DNA of 64,000 nt from NCBI GenBank assembly GCA_948567375.1, contig OX419758.1, positions 37,019,001-37,083,000 on the forward strand. The letters run 5' to 3'. The stretch's first letter is position 1. Every line of letters starts with the position of its first letter. This document shows, in pieces, positions 47,155-59,419 of this stretch. The notes beneath the pieces were generated by a model, which ran no database searches, was not told the origin of the DNA, and saw only the letters and a list, made by a program, of their open reading frames with translations. The stretch is from Lunularia cruciata (lineage: Eukaryota; Streptophyta; Marchantiopsida; Lunulariales; Lunulariaceae). The position numbers were made by a program, and so were the translations under genes.

Positions 47155-47255
47155 TGCATATACACATTGCTATACAACATACATTGCTATCAACATCACA
47201 CATAGTATAGAAACACAACTCACATATAAGTCATAAAGGGATTCTAAAGTACCAC
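47155..47255. repeat. Direct repeat flanking the C2 3' LTR (other copy 47693-47803)
   Basis: About 105 bp starting TTGTGCATATACA and ending AAAGTACCACAAT recur on the inner side of the LTR at 47693-47803, about 80% identical by eye. The LTR lies exactly between them. Confidence 0.82.
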
Positions 47256-47691
47256 AATAATTAGTTTGGTTATACAAATCAAATCAAACTCAATCAGATC
47301 GGTACTTGATTTATCACTCAATAATCTGCCAATAACTAGGTCTTGATTACAGTCAAGCCACACCTACACTACTTAAGAGACTCCAGGGGATGCTCATTGG
47401 CTTTCTATCCACTCTAGCCAAGAACTCAAAGGTCCAACAATAGAGAAGTGAGCTCTCAAGAGCTGCATTCCCAAGGTACACTCCTTATTTTGACTTAGCG
47501 CTTACTAACGGCACACTTGATAATGCAAATGGTGCAAGTGACGGTGGGTTCTACTATGTAGTTAGTACCCAAAACACAAAATCTAACGATCAAAAAGTAG
47601 TCTATGAGTAATTGCCAAAATAACTCTAACTACTATCATTGCTACTCTAATGTCCAAGCAATCTAGATGTGAAGCTACAAATGGCATGACA
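47256..47691 (-). repeat. C2 3' LTR
   Basis: It aligns throughout with 54902-55349 (shared words ACTTGATTTATCACTCAATA and CTTTCTATCCACTCTAGCCA) and ends GGCATGACA. The left terminus is decayed. Confidence 0.85.
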
Positions 47692-47989
47692 ACTATTGTG
47701 CATATACATATCACTGCACAATATACATTGTTGTCAACATCACACACTTTAGAAGCACAACTCACACATAAATCATACATGGACTCTAAAGTACCACAAT
47801 CGCCTTCCTAGCTAACAATTAGGTCACTCTAACTCTAGATAGCCATCTACTCCAAGTATATGGTATACCCTATGGTGGGCAAAAGATCAAGATGTCGGGT
47901 GCTATAGAGCTCCATTGTTAGTCGCTTATCTGCAATCTATACCATATAAAGGATGAACTAGCTACAAGTCAAGTACATTGAAGACATAA

Positions 47990-48195
47990 ACACTATCCAC
48001 GAGGAACCACCATGAGGGGAGGAGTCATACATACCATATGCCATCCTCTCAAACAACTATCACACACTAACATAGTAGTAGCTCCACTAGAAGAGCCGCA
48101 TAACATACAATGCAAGCTTGCACATACAAGTGACAAGCTTGGGTCCATAGTACCATCAATGTTTGGGAGGTGGCATGGCGCACAATTGCACACAT
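47990..48195 (-). pseudogene. C2 PHD-finger-like module after integrase
   Basis: The minus strand from 48193 reads CAPCHLPNIDGTMDP and then CMLCGSSSGATTMLVC, DSCLRGWHMVC, MTPPL. Spacing C-X2-C, C-X2-C, H-X2-C with the Trp before the His is that of a PHD finger (C4HC3); six of eight ligands lie before a TAG at 47993-47995, and a C-X2-C pair is readable just after it. PHD fingers read histone tails. Here it would replace the chromodomain used by families A and B. Confidence 0.72.
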
Positions 48196-48479
48196 GATCC
48201 TTCCAAATAACACCATCACATCTTCCAACACAAGGACTCCAAATTGAAAAGCTATGTATATTCTCAAGATAATGAAGCTTGTAGAAACATGAAGTGTCAT
48301 TGGGGCTATCTACTATAGATATGCATAGTCACCTAGATGAAATTGATAGACGAGGGTCTATAACTTCCTCCTCAAATGGTGACATAACATAAGGTATCCT
48401 TATGTTGAGTAATTGTCAAAATCTCAAAGGCCATCGGCATCACTCTCCAGAAGATCTTTGCCCATTGAGAACATGCGCT

Positions 48480-49200
48480 CATTCATACATTTGGATCATC
48501 CAAGTCCAACCCTACAATAACATCTTGACAAATGGCTACAAGTAAATTTGGATCTTGTCCATAGAGTAGAAAGTAAGGAGAGAAGGATGCTAAGGAGGCT
48601 TGCCAACTGAACCAATAGCCCATGGCCAACCAAGGTAATTGGAGATCCCAATCTCCCAAGTAGCCTCTCTGCAAACCATACTTCTGCAATCCTCTCTTCA
48701 TTGTCTAAACCACTCTCTCTACTAAGCTATCTATCTCAAGGTGATCTTGGGAGGTAATAAAATGGTTAATCAAAGCCTTTTCACACAAGACATAAAAACC
48801 TTCCAATAACTTTGTACATTGATCAGTCAAAACCTCAACTTGTGCACCAAAATGACTAGAACCTGATCCATGAATGAGTAAGCCGTCCCTTCACTGGACT
48901 TCTCAAGAAGTGTCATCAACTTGGAGAAGTGTTCTACCATCACCAAAACATACCAATGATGTCTCACAATCAAGGGTAAAGGTCTACCAAAGTCCAAACT
49001 CCAATGGTATCCCAAGCCCATGATAGGTAATAGGTGTAATTATGACGTAGGAGCATTAAATGATGCTCTAACTCGGTCACAACCACACATCTAGCAACAA
49101 ATTGCTAAACATAGGTCTACATACCATGCCACCAATAATGACTTTAGAGTAAGCTATATGTACACTTAACTCCAAAATGTCCTAGCTCCTCATGAGCACA
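48480..49200 (-). pseudogene. C2 integrase remnant
   Basis: The core start (HWSLDFGRPLPLIVRHHWYV, MVEHFSKLMTLLEKSSEG) lies at 48827-49021, and the C-terminal part (KRGLQKYGLQRGYLGDWDLQ, LASFSPYFLLYGQDP) at 48483-48701. Part between them, with DHLEIDSLVERVVQT, carries the catalytic Glu region. Frames are interrupted by stops. Confidence 0.82.
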
Positions 49201-49257
49201 ATGGACCAATTGTAGTCTTTAAGATGGAAGTAATACTACTCAAACTCTACCATCCTC

Positions 49258-50050
49258 CTATACACGCAAAAGGTGTTTGCCCTCCAATCTGAACCGCCTG
49301 GTTTGTTGAAGAACATGGTCTCTCTCCTTGGCCCCAACTGTGCCACCCACAACACTAGTGCAAAGATAGTCTACCACTAAGACATCATCATGAATGTCTT
49401 GCTTAACTATACCACTATCTCCACTCTCTAGATTTGTGATCTCTATAACTTCTTTTGTATGCATTAAAAGAGATACCACCAAAGCCTCACAAAATATACA
49501 GAGAAAAGCAAATGCATGCCAACTTGGCACCATCTCCTTGTTTGTCTCACTATGCCAACATGCTCCAATCTGATCTTGCTGGTTGGGACATGGGTTTCTA
49601 ATCAACCCATTTGCATCACTGTTCACCAATTTAGGTCTATGAATAACCATGAAATCATACTCCTATAAAATCAAAGCCCATCATGCAAGCTTCCCTAAAA
49701 GCTTGTGGGATTCCATCAACCACTTTAGTGGCTGATGATCAATGATAAGAGTAAAGGGGTTACCAAATAGGTAACATAGGAAATATATTATTGCCCATAC
49801 TACTACCAAGCACTCTCTCTCATATGAACTATACTTTACCTCTGCTAAATTGTTGGAGTGACTAGTATAGGCCACCACAAACTCCTTTTCCTCATCATCA
49901 TGTTGGGTGAGCATTGCTCCAAGCCCAACATACTCCAATCAATGGAAACTTGAAATGGTCATCCTTTGATTGATCTCCTCAAAATAGGAGCAAATATCAA
50001 CCCCTCCTTGAGCTTTACAAAAGCTCTCTCCTGGTCATCTCCCCAAATCC
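49258..50050 (-). pseudogene. C2 RNase H and linker to integrase
   Basis: 49681-49938 reads GLGAMLTQHDDEEKEFVVAY, YSSYERECLVVVWAI and PFTLIIDHQPLKWLM, a typical gypsy RNase H. 49258-49650 is the linker (NPCPNQQDQIGACWHSE) shared with C1 before the integrase zinc domain. Confidence 0.85.
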
Positions 50051-50850
50051 ACTCTTGTGTAAGCTTGGTCAGCTTTGTCAAGGCCTTGGTAATGGCACTA
50101 AATCCTCTAATATAGGGGCAATAAAAGTTTGCCAACCCAAGGAATGCTCACACTCTGCTCATATCCATAGGCCAAGGAATACACACAATACACTCCACCT
50201 TGGTCTGCTGAACACCATGTCCTCTGGAGTAGATAATGTCACCCAAATACTCAACCTACTCATGGAAGAACCTACACTTCCTAGGATGTAATTTGAGTCT
50301 ATGAGATCTTGACCTCTCAAACACCTCCAACAAATGTCTCTCATGCTCCTCCACCATAGTGCTATAAACCAAAATGTCATCAATATAGCATTGAGCAAAA
50401 TCCAATCTAGCTAAGATCCTATCCATAACCCTTTGGAACTCAACAAGAGCGTTCTTTAATATAGATGGTAAGAAACTCCATAGATATAACACATCCTTGC
50501 CATGAGGATCAATAGTAAAAAATGCTACCCTAGACTTATCTTCCTCCCTAATTGGCAATTGATGATATCTTACTTGAAGATTCAAAGTACTAAAGACATT
50601 TGCATGCACAATCATATCAAAGATCTCCTCCAGTGTAGGCATGGCATGTTGATCAGCCCTAGTCTATTGGTTGATAGGACAGTAACCTTTATACTTCCGC
50701 CTATCTGTGTAGTTTCCATGCATATCCTTCTTGGCTTGGATCATTGTTGCTGGTGTGTACTCTCCATGTGAAATCTCCACCAAACCAGCTTCAAAAAGGT
50801 CACTACTCCGGCTCTAAATCAATGCTCACTCCATGTTAATATATCCATAT
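50051..50850 (-). pseudogene. C2 reverse transcriptase
   Basis: 50256-50642 holds MPTLEEIFDMI, FSTLNLQVRYHQLPI (first Asp replaced by Asn), EFQRVMDRILARLDFAQ and the intact CYIDDILVYS catalytic box. The fingers region upstream to about 50850 is recognisable but broken. Confidence 0.86.
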
Positions 50851-51200
50851 ATAGACTATAGGGACATCAAAAAATTGATGTATCACTAATAAGCTCAATC
50901 CAAATACCATGTCCCTTTAGAGCACCTAAATCCTTCATACTAAAAAGCAAAACAACTTGTGTAGCACCTCAAGAACCTGCAAACTCTCCATCTTTCTTCT
51001 CTTGTAAGCTTGGGTCTAAGATTTGGCTCCCAAGTATCCTATGTAACTATTGTTGGCATGGAAGATGTGCTGACTGGCTATTACATTGGGTCCTTGGGAG
51101 CAGTAGTTTCATGCTCCCAAGCACTAGAGGTCCCAACCTCAATGTGAAAAACTCCCTCTACTCTTGTTGCAAGCTCCATACGCCATCTAGCTACATCCCA

Positions 51201-51304
51201 AGTAGACCAAAAGTGTAATCCAAATAGCCCATGCTCACCTAGATGGACTCCAAGTAGACCCAAAGTGTAATCCAAGTAGCCCATGCTCACCTAGATGGAC
51301 TCCA
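51201..51304. repeat. Two 52-bp tandem repeats in C2
   Basis: Units start AGTAGACC at 51201, 51253 and partly 51305, differing at about two positions. The minus strand gives repeated Leu-Gly-Val-His-Leu-Gly-Glu-His-Gly residues. The C fragment at 20860-21290 shows a diverged version. Confidence 0.9.
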
Positions 51305-51639
51305 AGTAGACCACTCTCCTTGGTAGCCGTTGGTTGTGTCCCAAGAATACCATGTCCACTCACTCCATCGCCCTCAATAGGCCCATGAATCATCTTGATA
51401 AGTATAGGGCTCACAAGTGTCCAAGTGGTGATACCCATAAAGCACATCCTAAGTTGCTTTGCCAAGCCAAGACTCACAATCCAAGTCAAACAGTTCAAGT
51501 CCATAACTTGACCTAACATTTGATGCTTAGATGCCCGTGACATTGTTGGAACAATAGTAATACTACTGCAAAAACCCATTGCCCGCTCTCTCTCATTGAT
51601 GTTATGGTCTACCAACTACTATAATTATGAGTCCCAAAC

Positions 51640-51734
51640 CAATCCAAGACCTCCTTCTCCAAAAAGAATGAGAGCATGGGAAACTCCCAATCCAAGACCT
51701 CCTTCTCCAAAAAGAATGAGAGCATGGGAAACTC
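51640..51734. repeat. 48-bp tandem duplication in C2
   Basis: Two units starting CAATCCAAGACC at 51640 and 51688 are identical over about 47 bases. Such identity inside an old element points to a recent local event or an assembly artefact. Confidence 0.92.
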
Positions 51735-52970
51735 GTAAGTGTGGGAAAAGTGGCTTTGGGCTATCCAACTAGGTTCACCATTGCAATAGCTGACCTATCA
51801 ACCACTACTACTATCTAATACTGACATCCCACATCTAAGATGTCATCAACAATGATATGGTCTAGTTGTTGAATCCCATCATAAGCACATTGTAAGACCT
51901 CTTTAGGTAAGAGATTCATCCACCAAAGATAAAGACAATGAGCACGTGATCCCACTTTGACTGCATCTAACAAAATGGTAGGTCCCATCCAAGCATTGGC
52001 CTGATGTGTACTTGCTACCACTCGAGAATCATCCATCAAAGGGACATTTTCCAAATTGTAAATTGGAGAAAAAAATTGATGAACTTGGAGATGTCATAAT
52101 ATTTGTAACATCTCTCAAAAACACACCAAAATGAGGATCCTAAACACCCAAACCTTAGCTAACACATGTATGTTCCTAAAATGGCCATCAAGAAATCACC
52201 AAATGAACAAACCTATATCTCTCTGGATCATGCACCCCCATTAAAGAAGTGTTTGCTGGTAGGGCCTTTTGGTAATCCCTAACTATTGACATTGGTAATA
52301 ACTCAAGATATCAAAGAGCCAAGTGTGCAACATGATGGAGAAAGACTTTCCTAGCAGTCCCATCTCTCTCCATATATGAGTACCTTTGTACTCATATACC
52401 CACCAATAATATTGCAACTAGTCCAATGCTAATCCCACCAAACAACTTCAATAGACATATTCCCTCTATTAGATATTGCTAAGCAATGAGTGTGGTATCT
52501 AAAGATGTCAAGGTAATCAACTCTAAAGGCTCATCCTCACACTCGTCTCCTGGTGGTACAAAGGCTCCACTCCAAGCCTACTACACCAACTAAACTGCAT
52601 TCTATTGCAATGCCTCCTTTGAACTCCACAATGGAACATCCAAGGTGGATGGAATAATCTCACTCATACTCCAAATCCAAGTGATCTCCTCTAGTATTGG
52701 AGTATCCTCTACATGGGCATTTCCCTCCAATAAATCACCAAGCCAAGTAATAGAACCACTGAAAGCTGAAATTGAAGCCGCCATGGTCTTGGACTGTAGT
52801 GAGCAAAGACTACCATTACTAAAGCGTACTAGTAGGCAACATATTTGTCCCTCACCAAAATGCCAATCTAGTCTATAGGAGGCTATCTCTTCCCAATAGT
52901 CACTAATGAAACCCATGGGGTACAACACTACTCCCCCAACTAACACATCATATGACTCAACTATGGTTGC

Positions 52971-54100
52971 AGTGGCTTGAGCTCTCACCATAGAGCTATC
53001 AATCAGATGACTTGGTTGAATCTCAATAACCAACTCTCCACATGTGATGTATTCTCAACCAAACCAAAGACCACAACCAAAGTAGGTGAAGTAGCCTATA
53101 TCAATGTAGCATCACGTACTCTATGTTGCAACTCCTTGTCCAGTATCCCATACCAAACTTGGATTGCATAGGCCTCAGTAGCTCCTTGAGTGAAACTGAT
53201 TAGTTGTCTCATGCAAGTGTATGCCTTGTGTCGGCTCTCTCCAACATTCCATTGGAACTCCTACAAGCTCCTCAACGTGTTAGTTTGCATTCCCTGGTAG
53301 TTTTCCTTAAAGACTAGATGAACTCCATCATGGGGTTAAACCCTAGTACTATACCACCTCTTGTTGTAGTACCTCCACTTGTAGTAGCATCATCTCCAAG
53401 AGATCCACCACCGCTACTAGAGCTAGAACGCATGGGTACAGCCAATTTACCCCTAGAAACTTAGCTTGAAGTAATGGAGACATAGTTTGGAGACCAATAT
53501 TGTTTCTATAGCTCAATCTCCTCCAAGTGAGCTCTCCTTAACTTGTGGTAGTTGTCCATTGGTAGACCTTCCAACTATTGAAACAAGCTCTTCCATGCCA
53601 TGAAGGGTGTGAACAAAGTTGGGTTCCGCATCTGCTACAAACCACACCAACTATCAAACTTCTAGATGAAGTCATCTAACTCAATGGTACCCATTGTACC
53701 AGAATAATGCCTATGACCTTTGGAGGCCCCATAAATCTCATCCATGTCCCACAACAATGATGCGGACACACCAAGTGCACTCTCAACTAAATCAACTCCT
53801 ATGTCAAACTTTGACTAAGAGATAAAGCTCCTCTCTCAGTGGGACATGAGATACAAGTTGATGTCGAGTGTCACTCCGAATAAACCCACTACGCACTACA
53901 ATGCTATCTCCTTCAAAATCCCCACAAAACTCCATCTTGATAAAGTAACCAAGAATTGCAATCTGTAACTATAACGTCTAAAAGTACCTCACCAAGTGCT
54001 AACACCACCAAGTGCTAACACCTTCAAGTGCCAACATCACCAAGTGCCAACACCTCCAAAAGCCAACACCACCAACTAGATGTCACCGACTAATGTAGCT
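52971..54100 (-). pseudogene. C2 Gag-like region
   Basis: Minus-strand readings across stops and shifts near 53100-53280 give RQLISFTQGATEAYAIQVWY and similar, with an EFQWNVGESR segment, fitting a plant gypsy Gag core. It is positioned between the leader and the protease region. No zinc knuckle is seen. Confidence 0.55.
53991..54070. repeat. 16-bp minisatellite, five units
   Basis: Units of the form ACCAAGTGCTAACACC repeat five times with small changes. It lies at the 5' side of the gag region of C2. Confidence 0.85.
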
Positions 54101-54901
54101 CTAATTACAACAACTACACTATGGGAAAGTGCAACCTATAACCTGCCATCATAACATGCACTCTCATGGTCTGTAGGTCATCACTTCTTGCCTCACCAGA
54201 GAGAAACACAAGTAGTTTGATTTTTCATCACTCCAACCTCACTATCAAGAGCACACTAGAGCACCAACACTCTTAATTCAAGGCACCTCACACAAATATA
54301 GTGCACGAACAATAAGCAAAGAATGGAGGGGGTTCAATCACAAGAAGGCTAAACAAAAACCCTCCATCTCATAAATCAACACCGGACGTATTCTATCACT
54401 ATGTGGCATTTGACATAACTGGAGTACATGTCTACTTCCCAAGCTATGAGGATCACCAAGAATGGGATCAAATTTCTTCTCACCAAAATCTGACTTAAAC
54501 ACTCCACAAAATTTTACATAAATCTGATGTAAAATATGACATAAATCCCTAAAAATGGTTGACCACCAACTTCTCTACTAACTCTTCACTCAAGCCAAAT
54601 TGAAAAATGGGTTGTGTCCAATCTCTAATTTGTGGGAGTGGGTTCCCAACTCCACCTTCAATTTCACTTTTTGAGCTTATCTTGCACTAGATTGGTCTTG
54701 TGTTTGCTTCTTGAGTTCAAAATCACAACTACTGCTTGAAATTGACTCTCTTTGGCTCCAAATTTGGCTAGCGCTTCCGCACACAATCACTCCTAGGGAA
54801 ATCAGAAGTGTAATGAAGGTACCACAATCCACCGGGCTTGGAGATACCACCACTACTCTCAATTCTTGTACCCGATCTCCCTTTGACTCTCACTTCTCTA
54901 T
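54101..54901 (-). other. C2 leader between gag and 5' LTR
   Basis: No coding signal. The last 340 bp resemble 21550-21888 next to the C3 LTR. Directly inside the LTR the minus strand reads ATAGAGAAGTGAG, which is not a primer site I recognise. Confidence 0.5.
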
Positions 54902-55349
54902 TGTAATCAGTTTGGTTACATAGCTCAAATCACACTAAATCATATCAGTACTTGATTTATCACTCAATAATCTACCAACAATTGGGCCTTGATTATAGTC
55001 AAGCCACACCCACTCTAGCTAAAGATTCCATGTGACTCTCACCGGCTTTCTATCCACTCTAGCCAAGAACTCAAAGGCTCAACAATAGAGAAGTGAACTC
55101 TCTAGAGCTTCACTCCCAAGGTATACTCCTGATTTGGACCTAAGTCTCACACCAATGGTCCCATTGACGGCACACTTGATGATGCAAATAGTGCAAGTAA
55201 TAGTGAGACCCACCATGTAGTTAGTACCCAAAACAAAAATCTGACCATCGAAAAGAAGTCTATGAGTTATTGCCAAATTACCTCTCACTACTATCACTAC
55301 TACTCTAGTGTTTGAGCAATCTAGATGCAAAGCTAAAAATGGTGTGACA
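54902..55349 (-). repeat. C2 5' LTR
   Basis: 448 bp, TGTAATCAGTTTGG to GGTGTGACA on the plus strand. It pairs with 47256-47691. Confidence 0.86.
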
Positions 55350-57510
55350 TTATATGGTGTGATATATAAGAATAATTTCTTTTGAGTTTGTATCCTTGCA
55401 TGATTTATGGAGATATAAGTATTCAACACATGCAATATTGAAAATCTCATGATCACTTGCACGGCTCCTTCTAGTTGCTTAAGCTCTTTTATGACTATCT
55501 CTATTTTCAAATGAGTTTCCTACACACATATGAAATAATCTAATACTTATCCTCAAGAGATCTTTGCAAACAAATATTCTAAATTGGAACTACATAGCTC
55601 TTTACCAAACCTTCCTATATTAACTCTATAGTTAATAATATGTTACTTTTACTATAATGTTGACTTTAAATTTAGATGTGAGTTTATCCTCGTATCACTC
55701 CTACCAAGAATCACACTAAGCAAAAATATTTGCACTCCTCTTAATTTGCTTGGTACTTTGTAATACCTTCTAGTTGGCTTATCATGAATATAATTGGATG
55801 ATCATCATTTGGTATGTTGTTAAAAGTGTTGTTTGTAATTTAATTAAAAATATCCATTCCGCTTGTAGTTATCTTCAAATTGAAAGTTTTTGCTAGGAAA
55901 AACTAACACAATTTACTTCCTCTCTAAATGTCACATCTTCAAGTTATGGGTAAGCATGGCTTTATAATGCTCAATCAAAGTTCTCAATATGTTATTTCAT
56001 TGCCTTAGTTATAGTTTTATTTCTTATATTTTTCAACATAAAGACTATCAAAGAAAAGTAAAATTTATTTCTATGTTAAAAATTTTAAACAACATAATTC
56101 CATCTTCAACCATAAGTGAAAAACATAAGCACTTAAAAACTCATCTAACATAAATATAACATCCAAAAGAGTTTAATAGAACAAATATCTTGTGAACTAA
56201 TGAATAGTTCAAAGGTATCCTATAAATGCAAAGATACCATTGATTTCAAGGTGATTGTTTAAGAAAACAATACACTCTACCCATCATATTTATACTCTTG
56301 TACCAATATAAAAACTACAACCAAAGAGATTATAGATAGTATAGAAATGTAGAAAAATAAATCCAAGAGAGAAGTAAAGAGAATATAAAATAAGAGATGG
56401 GTAGTACTTATAATGTATTGGGTGAAATTTGAATGCCAAAGATGATTGAAAAAATTATTATTTGTATTTGAAATTAGTAAAGATTTTCCTCTTGATAGAC
56501 ATAGTCATTAACTTTTAAGCTAAGGTACCCAGTGCCTTAGAAGCTTCCTCCATATCTTGCAACCCAAGAAAGTTAATGTGAACTTTATTAGTCTACTTGA
56601 CTTTTATGAAATCATATATACTTTCTAACTATTCCTTCATGAAACTTCTTGATTTCTTCTAAAGAGTGTATTTTACAAGTTTCTATTGGATTGCAAGACT
56701 AGTTTATTTCCAACTGTCTTGACCAAAAAATTCAACATTTATCAAGTCTTCTTTACAAAGAAGTGATAGTTTTATAAATCTCAGGGGTTTATGTTATCCA
56801 ATGTTGAACTCCATACAATCTTCTCAAAATTATATTTACACTTTTTTCCTTCAAAATACTTAAAGATTAAGCTTTTTTACTCATTGTTGTTGCATACAAT
56901 GTGCCAACATAGGATAGGTAGAGCAAATCTATTGAAAGTAGAAGCTTAAACATACACAATTTGTTAATGCAAGTTGTTAAATAATTTGGTGTATCTATAT
57001 GAAATAGATATATATCAACTTCACTCTATACTCTTTATTTTGGTAACCTTACTCTCATACAAATTAAGTTATAATTGGTTTAACATTACATACAAATTTT
57101 GTAAGGATATATTGTGTATATCTTTGTTAATATCAAGGTTATTCAAGTAGTTTGAAGCCAAAAGTTATTTTTCCTTGGTATTATACTAGTTATTAACTTG
57201 AGATGTATTATTCTAAAATACACCTTGAACATTTGGTGATGTGCTTTCATGTATGAGATTTTGATTATAATGATCTCATTGTCTACTTTTTTTGTGAATT
57301 AATGCAAATGAAATCAAAATTCAGCATATCTTATTCTTTTTTATGAGAAATACTAAATTTTGTGGACTATAATAAGATAGAAAGTTTTAAATTTTCGTTT
57401 TGAAAGAGACACCATACAAAATTCAAAAGCATTATTTGACTTGTCTTGTATATAATTATGTTGTTGAACTTTTCATATAATTTCTTATGAAAAGTTTGTA
57501 GGACTTATTA
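55350..57510. other. Unassigned AT-rich DNA
   Basis: No open frame, LTR or RNA gene can be supported. Short A/T runs dominate. Confidence 0.5.
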
Positions 57511-57770
57511 TGAACAACATGAGGGTTGGATCAAAACTTCAAAACCATTCATAATGGGCCGTGAGAGAGAGAGAGAGCACACAAGGAAGATAAGAAATAA
57601 TGAATAGTGAGAGGGAACTCCTCTCACATATACATAGTGTACATGTGTATCCTAAAATGTAACATAGCTATATATTGAGAATTAGCTATATTATTGAGAA
57701 TTACCTAAGTCATTAAGAGCTTGGAATAGTATAAGCACTCTACTTCAACCTCAACTCAATATTCTATACA
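57511..57770 (-). repeat. Copia 3' LTR
   Basis: About 260 bp from TGAACAACATG to TTCTATACA. It shares GAGAGAGCACA, AATAGTGAGAGGGAA and GAATAGTATAA-type words in the same order with 63311-63530. Confidence 0.75.
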
Positions 57771-57989
57771 CCAATGCAAAGTCTTAAAGTCTCAAACTCA
57801 TCTCTAGATAGAGCCTTTATAAATATATGTGCTATTTTCTATCACATGCTAACAAACTTAAGCTCAATCTGCTTTACAAGAACCCATCCTCTTAAAAAAT
57901 GATAATGCAACTCAATTTGCATAGTCCTAACATGAAATATATGACTACTAGCAAAATTAATGCTATTTATGTTATATCTACATAGTAAA

Positions 57990-58560
57990 ATGCAATGTGA
58001 AACAAACAATCCACACCAATCTTAAGAACCAAACTCCAAATAACTTCACAAGTTGCATTGTTGACTCCATGATACTTTGCCTTGGTGGAAGAAAGAGCCA
58101 TAGTTGGTTGTTTCTTAGAAGCCTAACTCACAATGACACTCCCAGACCCAAATGTGTACCCAAGAGTAGATCTCTTGTCAATGATACTCCTTGCTCAATC
58201 TACATTTGTGTAATAATTTAACACCAAAATGATCCACCAAAAATTACAATGAAGGCCAAATTGCAATGTGAATTTCACATATAAAAAAATTCACTTGAAA
58301 GCCTCAAAGTGTTGTTTGCACTAAGATTACATGAATAGGCGGATAACTCCAATTGCATGATTCATGTCAGGTTTGGTGATAGTAAGATAGATGAGACTAC
58401 CAACCATTTGCTTATATCTATGAGGATTAGCAAGAAACGCACTGTCATCAATACCAAAGTGATGGCTTTGCTCCAAAGGTGTAGTCATAGGCTTACACTC
58501 CAATAGGCCAATATCTTCAACATGTCAATGACATATTAATCTTACAAACCACATATTGTA
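57990..58560 (-). pseudogene. Copia RNase H remnant
   Basis: Minus-strand reading near 58030-58210 gives IDKRSTLGYTFGSGSVIVS and KKQPTMALSSTKAKYH, the conserved copia RNase H segment with a stop or two. RLVGSLIYLT-type sequence lies upstream near 58380. Confidence 0.78.
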
Positions 58561-58599
58561 TTCATCTTTAACAAACTCCACACCTAAGAAATATCTTAG

Positions 58600-59330
58600 T
58601 CCACCTAGATTCTACATCTCAAATTGGACCTTCAAGTGCTCTTTAAGGTGGTGCACTAGCTTCTTATAGCTACCAATGATAATGACATCATCTACATAGA
58701 TGGTGATGATCAAATCCGAATTAGCTTCCCTTAAGACATACAAGGTAGGATAAGAAGGATAAATGGCAAATCCATGAGCTACCAATAAGGAAGTTATCTT
58801 CACATACCAAGCCCTATGTGCTTTCTTCAAGCCATAAATAGCTCTTTGCAACTTGCAAACTCAAGATGAAAATTTTGAATTCTCAAAACCAAGTGGTTGC
58901 ACCATGTAGACATCTTCCTCAAGATCATTGGGAAATACATTATGGAATTCTGTTTGGTATAGCTACTACTATCCTCAATGAACTAAAATTGCAACCATTT
59001 TACAAATGGTTGTCATCTCATGACTAAATATCTCATCATAGTCCATGCTATATTGTTCAGCATAGCCCATGCCACCAATTGTGCCTTGTACTTGCTCAAA
59101 AAGTCATCAAAGTTATGCTTGATATAAAAGACCAATCTACAACTAATAGCCTTGTGATCAAAACGTGGATCACAAGCTCCCATATGTGTTGGTGATAGAG
59201 AGAAGCAAGTTTTACTTGCATGGCAAAACCCCAATGTTATTGTTGTAGTGCCTTTCCCAAGGTGGGGTTTATGCTCTTGCAAAATGGCAGTCACATATGC
59301 ATGATGTGTAGTAGGAAACCTTCATGTAAA
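58600..59330 (-). pseudogene. Copia reverse transcriptase remnant
   Basis: 58612-58851 reads QRAIYGLKKAHRAWYVKITS and IITIYVDDVIIIGSYKKLVH, the copia RT with the YVDD catalytic box kept. The N-terminal part (KHNFDDFLSKYKAQLVAWAM) is at 59013-59150 in another frame. Confidence 0.86.
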
Positions 59331-59419
59331 AATTTCCTAATAGGTTATTCCATCCATCATATTGTCTTGGACTATGTACTTGATTGATAGCCTCCTCTTG
59401 CATTGATTATCATGTAGTA

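Larger units (their letters stand above)
50851..52970 (-). pseudogene. C2 protease/spacer region, function unclear
   Basis: It spans the place where protease lies in gypsy elements. One frame (52602-53033) is open for 143 codons with VLVGGVVLYPMGFISDYWEE; a second (51235-51615) has MDLNCLTWIVSLGLAK and repeated LLGVHLGEHG. I see no Asp-Thr/Ser-Gly motif. Tandem duplications at 51201-51304 (52 bp) and 51640-51734 (48 bp) lie inside. Confidence 0.5.
47256..55349 (-). mobile_element. Family C copy C2, 8.1-kb decayed Ty3/gypsy element
   Basis: Two direct repeats of about 440 bp (47256-47691 and 54902-55349) bound a minus-strand interior with gag-like, RT, RNase H, integrase and PHD-like segments. 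LTR ends are TG...CA on the right copy. LTRs are strongly diverged and no clear target duplication or primer site is seen, so the element is old. Confidence 0.85.

Noticed and set aside
57560-57578. GA repeat as a regulatory GAGA element
   Set aside because: A short run inside the copia LTR shared in part with the other LTR; no evidence of function.
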